A stretch of DNA of 64,000 nt from Shimia aestuarii (lineage in GTDB: Bacteria; Pseudomonadota; Alphaproteobacteria; Rhodobacterales; Rhodobacteraceae). The translations under genes and the position numbers were made by a program. Below are positions 44,106 through 52,497 of this stretch, one piece after another. The notes under the pieces are model-generated. The model was not told the DNA's origin. It searched no databases and saw only the letters and a list, made by a program, of their open reading frames with translations. The stretch lies in contig NZ_FOTQ01000012.1 of the NCBI RefSeq assembly GCF_900114635.1, forward strand, positions 1 to 64,000, in the 5' to 3' direction. Numbering within the stretch: position 1 is the stretch's first letter; every line of letters begins with the position of its first letter.

Positions 44106-45149
44106 ATGCGCCCACAAGAGGCCACGGGATATGGGACCGAACTTATGTTGCAATTCGGACGCTTTGTTCTGACACGGGCATTGATGGCGCTGCTCACGCT
44201 GATCATCGTGTCGCTGGTCGTGTTTTCACTCATGGAGCTGGTGCCCGGTGATTGCGCCGAACGCTATCTTGCTTTCAAGAACACCCAAGGGTCGGGCATT
44301 TCGGTGGCCGATATCGAGGTGGAACGCCAGCGGCTTGGGCTGGACAAACCGTTCCTGACCCGCTGGACGATCTGGATCACCAACGCCTTTCAGGGTGAAT
44401 TCGGGGATAGCTGTATCCTTCGAGTGAACATTGCCAACCTTCTGGGCCAGAAGTTCTGGTTCTCGCTTGGCATCTGTCTTGCCTCGCTGGTTCTGGCCTA
44501 TGCGATTGCCATTCCGGTGGGCATCATCGCGGCGGCGTCGAACAATGCCACGCTGAACAACACACTGAAATTCATCAGCTATTTTGGCCTTGCCATGCCG
44601 AACTTCCTGCTGGCGCTGATGATAATGCTGATATCAACCGTCTGGTTCGGGGAAACGTTAACCGGGCTGTTTTCCAAGGAATACCGGGATGCGGCGTGGA
44701 GTTGGGCCAAGTTTGTCGATCTGCTCAAACATGCCTGGCTTCCAATCTTTATCCTCGGGTGGTCGGCCACGGCCTTTGCGCTTCAGACCGTTCGGGCTCT
44801 GATGTCGGACGAGATCGGCAAGCTTTATGTGACGGCCGCATCGGCGCGGGGCGTGTTCGGGCGCAAGCTTTTGTGGAACTATCCGGCGCGTCATGCTCTG
44901 GGGCCGATCGTCAATTCGCTCGGGTTCGACCTCAACCGGATCTTCAACGAACTGCCCATTGTCGCACTGATCCTGACGCTGACCGAGGCAGGGGCGTTGC
45001 TAATCGACGCGCTGGCGCGGTCGAACGATCAGCAGCTTGCAGGGGCGATCATCTTTTTGCTGACCGCGTCCATCGTGACGCTCAACTTCCTGACTGACGT
45101 GATGCTGGCGGTGCTTGATCCGCGCGTCCGCAAGAGCATCCTGAGGTAA
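44106..45149 (+). CDS. ABC importer permease (DppB/OppB type)
   Basis: The 347-residue inner-membrane subunit has a first helix at about 20-45, a periplasmic loop with DIEVERQRLGLDKPFLTRW typical of DppB, and an EAA-type loop YVTAASARGVFGRKLLWNYPARHA (about 240-263). It forms the channel with the next gene product. The first ATG (44106) has a weak ribosome binding site; an in-frame ATG at 44145 is an alternative that would trim 13 residues. The next permease gene begins three bases after its stop. Confidence 0.88.
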   Translation: MRPQEATGYGTELMLQFGRFVLTRALMALLTLIIVSLVVFSLMELVPGDCAERYLAFKNTQGSGISVADIEVERQRLGLDKPFLTRWTIWITNAFQGEFGDSCILRVNIANLLGQKFWFSLGICLASLVLAYAIAIPVGIIAAASNNATLNNTLKFISYFGLAMPNFLLALMIMLISTVWFGETLTGLFSKEYRDAAWSWAKFVDLLKHAWLPIFILGWSATAFALQTVRALMSDEIGKLYVTAASARGVFGRKLLWNYPARHALGPIVNSLGFDLNRIFNELPIVALILTLTEAGALLIDALARSNDQQLAGAIIFLLTASIVTLNFLTDVMLAVLDPRVRKSILR

Positions 45150-45152
45150 GCC

Positions 45153-46307
45153 ATGACCAGCCAAACACAGACTGAAGGGCCGTTGTCGGCAGAGGATCAG
45201 AAAGCCAAGGAAGCCTATTTCACCGCCTCGCAGCGGCAGCTGATCTGGGCGCGCTTCAAGAAGCAGCGAACGGCGATGGTGGCGGCTTTCGTTCTTATCG
45301 CCCTGATCCTTGCCGGGCTGTTAGCGCCGTTCCTGTCGCCCTATGACCCGACGATTGCCGGGCGGGACAAGGACTATACCAACGGCGCGCCGCAGCTCAT
45401 GCAGTTCTGCGACAAGAACGGATGTTCTATCCGTCCCTTCATTCACGCGGTGGAACGTGAGCGGTCCATGGCGACCAATTTCCGCTGGGTGACAACGGTC
45501 AACGAAGACAAGCGGCTTTACGTGCAGTGGTTCGTGACAGGGGACCGTTACAAGCTTTTTGGATTCATCCCCGGCAACCTGCATCTGTTCGGTGTCGAAG
45601 GGGGCAAGATCCACCTGTTCGGCACGGATGAGGACGGGCAGGACATATTCTCGCGCACCCTGCACGCGGTCTGGACCTCGTTGCAGGTCGGGTCCATCGG
45701 TGTGTTCATCGCCTTTGTGCTGGCCCTGATCATAGGAGGGGTGGCCGGCTATTACGGTGGCGCGATTGACGGGTTCATACAGATGATCACGGATGCGGTG
45801 CGGGTTGTGCCTGCGATCCCGCTTTTCATGGCCGTGGCGGCATTCATGCCTCCCGAGACCAGTGCCGAGGCCAGGTTCTTTTACATATCCCTGATCCTTG
45901 GCTTCATCGGCTGGCCCACGCTGGCGCGACGCGTGCGCACGCACCTTCTGACCGAGCGCAATCAGGAATACGTATTGGCGGCCCAACTTTGCGGTGCCTC
46001 GTCCAGCCACGTGATCCGCCGCCACCTGCTGCCCAGTTTCACCAGCTATATCATCGTCGACCTTGTGATTTCCTTCCCCTACATGGTGCTGAGCGAAACC
46101 GCGCTGTCCTTTATCGGTCTGGGTCTCAAAGACCCGGTCAGTTCGCTTGGCGTGATGCTGCAAAAGGCGACCAGTGCCGACGTGATGTTGAACTATCAGT
46201 GGTATTTCATCCCGGTGATCTTTTTCATCGTGCTTGTGATGGCTTTCGTTTTCGTGGGCGATGGCCTGCGCGATGCCGCTGACCCCTATTCGGATTCCCA
46301 TAAATGA
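45153..46307 (+). CDS. ABC importer permease (DppC/OppC type) with large periplasmic insertion
   Basis: The 384-residue inner-membrane subunit has a first helix at about 42-65. A long insertion of about 100 residues (roughly 68-165), containing CDKNGCSIRPF with two cysteines, precedes the usual GTDEDGQDIFSRTLHAVWTSLQVG segment. The EAA loop YVLAAQLCGASSSHVIRRHLLPS lies near 275-297. The insertion is unusual for DppC and fits importers with oversized receptors, such as the YejE type. Its stop overlaps the first ATPase gene by four bases. Confidence 0.88.
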   Translation: MTSQTQTEGPLSAEDQKAKEAYFTASQRQLIWARFKKQRTAMVAAFVLIALILAGLLAPFLSPYDPTIAGRDKDYTNGAPQLMQFCDKNGCSIRPFIHAVERERSMATNFRWVTTVNEDKRLYVQWFVTGDRYKLFGFIPGNLHLFGVEGGKIHLFGTDEDGQDIFSRTLHAVWTSLQVGSIGVFIAFVLALIIGGVAGYYGGAIDGFIQMITDAVRVVPAIPLFMAVAAFMPPETSAEARFFYISLILGFIGWPTLARRVRTHLLTERNQEYVLAAQLCGASSSHVIRRHLLPSFTSYIIVDLVISFPYMVLSETALSFIGLGLKDPVSSLGVMLQKATSADVMLNYQWYFIPVIFFIVLVMAFVFVGDGLRDAADPYSDSHK

Positions 46308-47302
46308 GCAGCTTGATTGACGTTGAAAACCTGACGCTGCAGTTCAAGACCGATGAAGGTCTGATCACGGCTGTCGACAATGTGAGTTTCTCGCTCAAGA
46401 AGGGCGAGGTGATGGGGCTGGTGGGTGAGTCCGGGTCGGGCAAGTCGGTCACGGCCAAGGCGTTGATGCATCTCAATGCCCGCAACGCGGTTTACAGCCC
46501 CGAAAGCAAGATCACGCTGCATCTGGATGATCGGGAGGTCGACGTGCTGTCGCTGCGCAAACCGTCGGAATTGCAGGTTGTGCGCGGCGGGGCGATCTCG
46601 ATGATCTTCCAGGAGCCGATGGCCAGTTTTGCCCCGGCGATCACCATCGGCAAACAGATGGTTGAACAGCTGATGCTGCACGGAGACATGTCCAAGGCCA
46701 AGGCCAAGGAAATCTCGGTGGAGATGCTGGATCGGGTTGGGATTTCGGATGCGCATAAGCGGTTCGATCAGTACGCGTTCGAATTGTCGGGCGGGATGCG
46801 CCAGCGGGCGATGATCGCCATGGCCTTGTCGACCCAGCCCAAGCTTTTGATCGCGGACGAGCCGACGACCGCGCTTGACGTGACCATCCAGGCGCAGGTG
46901 ATCGACCTGATGAAAGACCTCGTGAACGAGTTTCACATGGGTATCATTTTCATCACCCATGACCTTGGCGTGGTGGCCCAGACTGCCGACAAAGTCTCGG
47001 TGATGTATCTTGGCGAGTTAATCGAGGAAGGCCCGGTGCGCGAAGTGATCCGCACCCCGGCGCACCCTTATACACAAGGGCTTTTGTCGGCCCTGCCCAA
47101 GCTTGATGATCTCGACGCACCGCTCACGCCGGTGCCGGGCGACATCCCGTCGCCGCTCGAGCGGCCAAGTGGCTGCGTGTTCCATACCCGCTGTTCTCAG
47201 GTGGTGGGTGACCAGTGCATGAAGGCGTTGCCCGAACGCTATGATCTCGATGGGAACCATTCCGTGTCGTGTCACATCTATCCCAAGGGAGCGCGCGCAT
47301 GA
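46304..47302 (+). CDS. ABC importer ATP-binding protein (DppD/OppD type)
   Basis: The 332-residue ATPase has Walker [10 protein letters not shown] at 41-49, a signature LSGGMRQR, Walker [15 protein letters not shown] and the C-terminal oligopeptide-transporter extension with the cysteine motif region [15 protein letters not shown] (often an iron-sulfur or zinc site in this family). It pairs with the next ATPase to energise import. Both ends overlap neighbouring genes by four bases, so the operon is tightly coupled. Confidence 0.9.
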   Translation: MSSLIDVENLTLQFKTDEGLITAVDNVSFSLKKGEVMGLVGESGSGKSVTAKALMHLNARNAVYSPESKITLHLDDREVDVLSLRKPSELQVVRGGAISMIFQEPMASFAPAITIGKQMVEQLMLHGDMSKAKAKEISVEMLDRVGISDAHKRFDQYAFELSGGMRQRAMIAMALSTQPKLLIADEPTTALDVTIQAQVIDLMKDLVNEFHMGIIFITHDLGVVAQTADKVSVMYLGELIEEGPVREVIRTPAHPYTQGLLSALPKLDDLDAPLTPVPGDIPSPLERPSGCVFHTRCSQVVGDQCMKALPERYDLDGNHSVSCHIYPKGARA

Positions 47303-48300
47303 GTGGCGATATCCTGATCCGTGCCGATGGGCTGTCCGTGGGGTTCCAGATCGGCAAGGGCATGTTCAACAAGCAGATCCTGAAGGCCGTCGACGGAGTG
47401 ACTGTCGAGATCGAGAAGGGGTCGTTCTTTGGGCTTGTGGGCGAGTCCGGGTCCGGCAAGACAACGCTGGGCCGCGCGCTTTTGAAGGCGGTGCCGATCA
47501 CCGGCGGTCATGCGCGTTATGACGATGGTGAGGTGCAGTATGATCTGGCTGAACTTGGAGGGACCGAGCTCAAGGATTACCGCAAGCGGGCGCAGTTGAT
47601 CTTTCAGGATCCTTATGCCGCGCTGAGCCCGCGCATGACTGTGCGCGACATCATTGCCGAACCGCTTGAGGTGATGGGGCTAACGTCCTCTCGAGCGGAA
47701 ACGGATGAAAAGGTGCGCGAGATTGCCGCCAAGTGCCGTTTGAACCTCGAACACCTGCGCCGCTTTCCGCATGCGTTTTCCGGGGGGCAGCGTCAGCGAA
47801 TTTCGATTGCGCGGGCGCTGGTCAGCGATCCGAAATTCGTGGTGGCGGATGAAAGTGTGGCGGCGCTTGACGTGTCAATTCAGGCGGATGTGCTTAACCT
47901 TTTGAAAGAGTTGCAGCGTGATCTGGGCCTGACCTTCATGTTCATCAGTCACGACCTGTCGGTGGTGGCGCACACCTGTGATCATGTGGCCGTGATGTAC
48001 CTCGGGCGGCTGGTGGAAACCGCGCCGACGCGGACCTTGTTCAATGCGCCCAAGCATCCCTATACCAAGGCGCTGTTTTCCGCGATCCCATCGCTGGACC
48101 CGGATGACCGGGGCAAGACGCAGAAGCTCGAGGGCGAGATTCCATCTCCGACGAACCAGCCGTCAGGCTGCAAGTTCCACACCCGCTGCCCTCATGCGGT
48201 GGATCGCTGCAAGGTCGAGGAGCCGAGCTTGCAACATGCGGAGGCGGAAGGGCACGAGGTGGCCTGTCACCGCTGGCAGGAGTTGTTCGAACCCGCGTGA
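47299..48300 (+). CDS. ABC importer ATP-binding protein (DppF/OppF type)
   Basis: The 333-residue partner ATPase has Walker A GESGSGKTT at 48-56, signature FSGGQRQR and Walker B VVADESVAALDVS. The Pro that normally follows the Walker-B Glu (DEP) is Ser here, a mild departure from the family. The C-terminal CKFHTRCPHAVDRCKVEEP motif is present. The ATG at 47299 overlaps the previous stop and follows AAGGGAGC. It is the last gene of the importer operon and is convergent with the monooxygenase gene, four bases apart. Confidence 0.9.
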   Translation: MSGDILIRADGLSVGFQIGKGMFNKQILKAVDGVTVEIEKGSFFGLVGESGSGKTTLGRALLKAVPITGGHARYDDGEVQYDLAELGGTELKDYRKRAQLIFQDPYAALSPRMTVRDIIAEPLEVMGLTSSRAETDEKVREIAAKCRLNLEHLRRFPHAFSGGQRQRISIARALVSDPKFVVADESVAALDVSIQADVLNLLKELQRDLGLTFMFISHDLSVVAHTCDHVAVMYLGRLVETAPTRTLFNAPKHPYTKALFSAIPSLDPDDRGKTQKLEGEIPSPTNQPSGCKFHTRCPHAVDRCKVEEPSLQHAEAEGHEVACHRWQELFEPA

Positions 48301-48304
48301 CAGG

Positions 48305-49585
48305 TCAGGCCTTGGCCCCTGCGGGAATAATCGGCGGGGCCGCGTTCAGCGTGTCGATGGCAAAGCCTGCGGCTGCCTTGTACCCGGCCATGAAGTCGGC
48401 CCGTTCCTGCGCGGGGATCACGTCGTCGATGTTTTCGAACACGCCGCCACAGCGGTCTTCCACGAGGTTCAGAAGCCCAAACGGCCCGGCACCGCGATTG
48501 CGCAGGATGAGGTCCGACACCGGGCCGCAGAGCTTGGCATCATACGCGGCCAGCGCTGCGGACGTGACGCCGTTCTCCAGCATCGCTGCGCCAAGCGTTC
48601 GAGCATCAATCACCGCCTGGCTCGCCCCGTTGGACCCGGTGGGATACATGGCGTGGGCCGCATCCCCGATCAGGGCAACAGCGCCATCGCGCCAGGTGGG
48701 GATGGGATCGCGGTCGATCATCGGGTTTTCAAAGGCGATGTCGGCGCCGCGGATCATCGCGGGCACATCGAGCCAGTCATAGGTGAAGTCTTTGAAGTGA
48801 TGCACGAATTCGTCGATCTCGACCTGCCGGAACCAGCCGCTTTTCTGCCAGTCCTCGGTGTTGTCGACGGTGACCTCGGCAATCCAGTTCACTTCGGCCT
48901 CACCCGTCTCGGGATCGGGTGCAGAGATCGGGTAGATCACCATGCGGTGACGATGTGTGCCGAGCCCGACAAAGGACGAACCGGTGCGGATCGGCTTGCA
49001 CCGGGTCGTGCCGCGCCACATCAGCGCGCCGCCCCAATGGATCGGGGGTTGGTCGGGATGCATCTGCGCGCGGATCGCGGAATGGATACCGTCGGCCCCG
49101 ATGAGCAACGAACCGGTTTCGTGCCGTGTGGTGCCGTCGGCCTGTTCGATCACGGCCGTTACGGTTCCGTCCGCGTTATTTTCATAGCCGGTGACCCGCG
49201 CACCAAGCTGCACGGCATCTTGCCCGGCGCGGGCGATGAAGGCGTCATACAGCATCATGTGGAAGGTGCCCCGGTGCACGGCGTATTGCGGCCAGTTATA
49301 GCCCGCCTCTTCGCCACGTGGTTCGGCGTAGATGTCATTTCCGTTGAGCCCGACGAGCGCCCATTCCTTGGCAGAAACGCCAACCTTATCAAGGTCTTCG
49401 CGCGAGAATCCCATATCGAACAATTCGCGCACGGCATTGGGTTGCAGGTTGATGCCAACACCAAGCGGACGCAGTTCGTCAACCGCTTCGAAGACGATGC
49501 AGGGCACGCCGATCTGGTGCAGGGTCAGGGCGACGCTCAGGCCGCCGATGCCGCCTCCGGCGATCAGGACAGGGCGTTGTGTCAT
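48305..49585 (-). CDS. FAD-dependent aromatic-ring monooxygenase (PhzS/salicylate hydroxylase-like)
   Basis: The 426-residue flavoprotein has the N-terminal dinucleotide motif AGGGIGGLSVAL (9-20), the middle LLIGADGIHSAIR motif (DG box) and the FAD ribityl motif ALIGDAAHAMYPTGSNGASQAV. It would hydroxylate an aromatic or heteroaromatic substrate using NAD(P)H and O2. The overall pattern is closer to PhzS-like flavin oxidoreductases than to phenol hydroxylases, but the substrate is unknown. It stands alone between the importer operon (convergent) and modA (divergent). Confidence 0.86.
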   Translation of the reverse strand: MTQRPVLIAGGGIGGLSVALTLHQIGVPCIVFEAVDELRPLGVGINLQPNAVRELFDMGFSREDLDKVGVSAKEWALVGLNGNDIYAEPRGEEAGYNWPQYAVHRGTFHMMLYDAFIARAGQDAVQLGARVTGYENNADGTVTAVIEQADGTTRHETGSLLIGADGIHSAIRAQMHPDQPPIHWGGALMWRGTTRCKPIRTGSSFVGLGTHRHRMVIYPISAPDPETGEAEVNWIAEVTVDNTEDWQKSGWFRQVEIDEFVHHFKDFTYDWLDVPAMIRGADIAFENPMIDRDPIPTWRDGAVALIGDAAHAMYPTGSNGASQAVIDARTLGAAMLENGVTSAALAAYDAKLCGPVSDLILRNRGAGPFGLLNLVEDRCGGVFENIDDVIPAQERADFMAGYKAAAGFAIDTLNAAPPIIPAGAKA

Positions 49586-49719
49586 ATGCGTTCCTCCTCG
49601 ACTGCTGGCAGCAGTCTTAGCAAGTCTTGCGTCCGGCTCAAGCGGGAAGGCGCGTGTTGCGACAACGGGGGTTATTCGGTATCCCTTTGAAATCGAAAGT
49701 GTTCCACCCCGGGAGAATG

Positions 49720-50508
49720 ATGGTCAGGCGCCGTGGATTGATAGGCCTTGTGGCTGTTCTGACCCTGTTCCTAGGGGGCTTGGCGTCGGCTGCCATGGCG
49801 GGTGAGGTGACGGTTTTTGCGGCTGCCAGCCTCAAGAATGCACTGGACGAGATTGCCGAAACCTTTGAGGCCGAGACGGGGCATCGCGTGGTGGTATCGC
49901 TGGCGGGATCGTCGGCCCTGGCGCGTCAGATCGCGTATGGCGCGCCTGCGGATGTCTATCTGTCGGCCAACACGATGTGGATGGATTACCTTGAAAACAA
50001 AGGGTTGGTGCTTTCGGAGAGTCGGGTCGATCTCTTGGAAAACCAACTTGTGCTGATCGCGCCGAAAGGGGCGGTGCCCGTGGCGCGCCCGGTGATTGGC
50101 GAGGATGTGCGCTTGCTTTTGGGCGATGGGCGGCTGGCGATGGCCTTGGTCGACGGGGTGCCTGCCGGGCAATATGGCAAGGCCGCGTTGAGCGCGCTTG
50201 GCGTCTGGGACGATGTTGCGCCACAGGTTGCACAGGCCGACAATGTGCGGGCCGCGTTGGCGTTGGTTGCTTTGGGGGAGGCGCCGTTGGGGATCGTGTA
50301 TGAAACCGATGCGCGCGCCAGTGATGATGTTGTGATCGTTGGCGCTTTCCCGGCAGACTTGGTGCCGGAAATCATCTATCCGGCGGCGGTTGTTGCGGGG
50401 CGTGGACGCGGTCTCGGAGTGGATTTTCTGCAATATATGCAAGGCGATACGGCGCGCGCGGCGTTTGAGAGGCAGGGGTTCCGGATGCGGTCGGAGGGCG
50501 GGTCATGA
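49720..50508 (+). CDS. modA: Molybdate ABC transporter substrate-binding protein
   Basis: The 262-residue periplasmic molybdate receptor has a signal peptide (to about residue 28, ending AMA-GE). The mature start EVTVFAAASLKNALDEIAETFE, SLAGSSALARQI and GAPADVYLSAN contain the oxyanion-binding serines of ModA. GGGAGA lies best spaced for the second of two adjacent ATGs, at 49720. The modB start overlaps its stop by four bases. Confidence 0.93.
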   Translation: MVRRRGLIGLVAVLTLFLGGLASAAMAGEVTVFAAASLKNALDEIAETFEAETGHRVVVSLAGSSALARQIAYGAPADVYLSANTMWMDYLENKGLVLSESRVDLLENQLVLIAPKGAVPVARPVIGEDVRLLLGDGRLAMALVDGVPAGQYGKAALSALGVWDDVAPQVAQADNVRAALALVALGEAPLGIVYETDARASDDVVIVGAFPADLVPEIIYPAAVVAGRGRGLGVDFLQYMQGDTARAAFERQGFRMRSEGGS

Positions 50509-51200
50509 CCGACTGGTTGGGGCCTGAGGAATGGGCGGCGGTGGCGTTGTCGCTCAAGGTGGCGTTCTGGGCCACGCTGGGGGCGTTGGGGCCGGGGATT
50601 TTCGTGGCATATGCGCTGGCGCGCTGGTCCTTTCCGGGTAAGCAATTGGTTAATGGGCTGGTGCACCTGCCGCTGATCCTGCCTCCTGTCGCGACCGGCT
50701 ATCTGCTGTTGATGGCCTTCGGAACACAGGGCGGATTTGGAAGCTTTCTCAAGGAGTTGGGTATCGTTTTTGCGTTCCGCTGGACCGGGGCGGCCTTGGC
50801 GGCGGCGGTGATGGCTTTTCCTCTTTTGGTACGGGCGGTGCGGTTGTCGATTGAAGCGGTCGACCCGAAGCTGGAACAGGCGGCGTCGACCTTGGGGGCG
50901 TCGCGCATCTGGGTGTTCCTCACGGTAACCATGCCCTTGATATTGCCGGGAATTCTGGCTGGGGCGGTGTTGGCCTTTGCCAAGGCGATGGGCGAGTTTG
51001 GGGCAACGATCACCTTTGTGTCCAACATTCCCGGTCAGACACGCACGCTGCCCTCTGCGATCTACAGTTTCCTGCAGGTGCCCGGGGGGGAAACGGCGGC
51101 GTTGCGGCTGGTCATGGTGTCGGTCTTTGTGGCCATGGCGGCGCTGTTGCTGAGCGAGTTCATAGGGCGTTATCTCGCGCGCCGGGTTGGTGGGGAATGA
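50505..51200 (+). CDS. modB: Molybdate ABC transporter permease
   Basis: The 231-residue inner-membrane protein has about five helices and the ABC permease EAA loop EQAASTLGASRIWVFLTVTMPL (about 125-146), followed by AKAMGEFGATITFVSNIPGQTRT, which is diagnostic of ModB. It overlaps modA and modC by four bases each, forming a compact modABC operon. Confidence 0.94.
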   Translation: MTDWLGPEEWAAVALSLKVAFWATLGALGPGIFVAYALARWSFPGKQLVNGLVHLPLILPPVATGYLLLMAFGTQGGFGSFLKELGIVFAFRWTGAALAAAVMAFPLLVRAVRLSIEAVDPKLEQAASTLGASRIWVFLTVTMPLILPGILAGAVLAFAKAMGEFGATITFVSNIPGQTRTLPSAIYSFLQVPGGETAALRLVMVSVFVAMAALLLSEFIGRYLARRVGGE

Positions 51201-52282
51201 GCCTTTTTGTCAAGGTAAAACAAAAGGTTGAAGGCTTCGACCTGGATGTGGATTTCGAGGCACCCACGGGGGCGACAGTGCTGTTTGGGGCCTCGGGTTC
51301 GGGCAAGACAACCCTGATCAACGCGGTGGCCGGGCTGTCGCGTGGGAGCGTGGGGCGCGTGGCGGTCGATGACTGGGTTTTACAGGATAGCGCGGCGGGC
51401 ATCTGGTTGCCGCCCCACAAGCGTCGGCTTGGCTATGTGTTTCAGGAGGGGCGGCTGTTTCCGCATATGAGTGTGAAGCAAAATCTGGCTTATGGTCAGA
51501 GGTTTGCGCCGAAAGACGGGGCGGTTTCCGAGCTCGATAAAGTGGTCCACATGCTCGGGATTGAACCGCTTTTGGGGCGGCGTCCGGGGATGCTGTCGGG
51601 TGGCGAAAAACAGCGGGTGGCGATTGGGCGGGCGTTGCTGGCGCGGCCCCGATTGATCCTGGCCGATGAACCGCTTGCGGCGCTTGACGAGGCGCGCAAG
51701 GCCGAGATTATGCCTTATTTTGAGAGGCTTAGGGATGAGGCGGATGTGCCGATCCTGTATGTGAGCCATTCGATGGGCGAGGTGGCGCGGCTGGCGACGA
51801 CGGTTGTGGCGCTGGAGCGGGGACGGGTGAGCCGGGTGGGTCCGGCCGCCGAAGTGCTGGGTGATCCGGGGTTCACTCCCGCCGGGGTGCGGGCCGTGGG
51901 CGCGGTGCTTGAGGCGCGGGTTGTGGCGCATCACGAGGATGGGTTGAGCGAGCTGGACGCGGGCGGCAACCCGTTGTTTTTGCCAAGGATTTCGCAACGG
52001 ATTGGTACGTTGATGCGGGTGCGGATCGCGGCGCATGACGTGATCTTGAGCCGTGAGGAACCCAAGGGGCTTTCGGCGCTCAACATGATGGCTGGTGAGA
52101 TTGATGCGGTGCGCGCGGGCGATGGGCCGGGGGCAATTGTCTCGGTCAAGACAAATGCCGGGCCGGTGCTGGCGCGGGTGACGCGGCGCTCTGCGGATGC
52201 GCTGGGGCTGGTGCCCGGGGTGAAGTGTTACGCAGTGGTTAAGACCGTGTCGATTGCGCCCGAGGATGTGGGCGGGCGCTGA
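51197..52282 (+). CDS. modC: Molybdate ABC transporter ATP-binding protein
   Basis: The 361-residue ATPase has Walker A GASGSGKTT at 31-39, signature LSGGEKQR, Walker B LILADEPLAALD and the switch histidine in LYVSHSMGEV. A C-terminal molybdate-binding TOBE domain follows (about 290-355). It completes the importer that supplies molybdenum cofactor enzymes. No modE gene or obvious ModE site is visible upstream of modA. Confidence 0.94.
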   Translation: MSLFVKVKQKVEGFDLDVDFEAPTGATVLFGASGSGKTTLINAVAGLSRGSVGRVAVDDWVLQDSAAGIWLPPHKRRLGYVFQEGRLFPHMSVKQNLAYGQRFAPKDGAVSELDKVVHMLGIEPLLGRRPGMLSGGEKQRVAIGRALLARPRLILADEPLAALDEARKAEIMPYFERLRDEADVPILYVSHSMGEVARLATTVVALERGRVSRVGPAAEVLGDPGFTPAGVRAVGAVLEARVVAHHEDGLSELDAGGNPLFLPRISQRIGTLMRVRIAAHDVILSREEPKGLSALNMMAGEIDAVRAGDGPGAIVSVKTNAGPVLARVTRRSADALGLVPGVKCYAVVKTVSIAPEDVGGR

Positions 52283-52331
52283 GCGCCGCGAATCGGGGGT
52301 AAGGCGTTGGGTTAACGTCGAAAAACCCTTG

Positions 52332-52360
52332 CGGTATCACGTCGGTATCGCGTCGGTATT
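52332..52360. repeat. Three CGGTATC-like repeats at 11-bp period upstream of tex
   Basis: CGGTATC (52332-52338), CGGTATC (52343-52349) and CGGTATT (52354-52360) recur every 11 bases, about one helical turn, separated by ACGT and GCGT. They lie in the 215-base modC-tex spacer, which has no other gene. Confidence 0.55.
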
Positions 52361-52497
52361 TTGCGCTGAAATCGCTGGGTTTACGACCCGCGCGGCGGTG
52401 ACGCGAAATTGCAGGGTTTGGTGGGGCGAAACGCGGTTGGCGGCGAATCGAGGGGGCGTTAGAAAGAGCTTCCCCGAGTCAGGCAGGAGACAGACCT

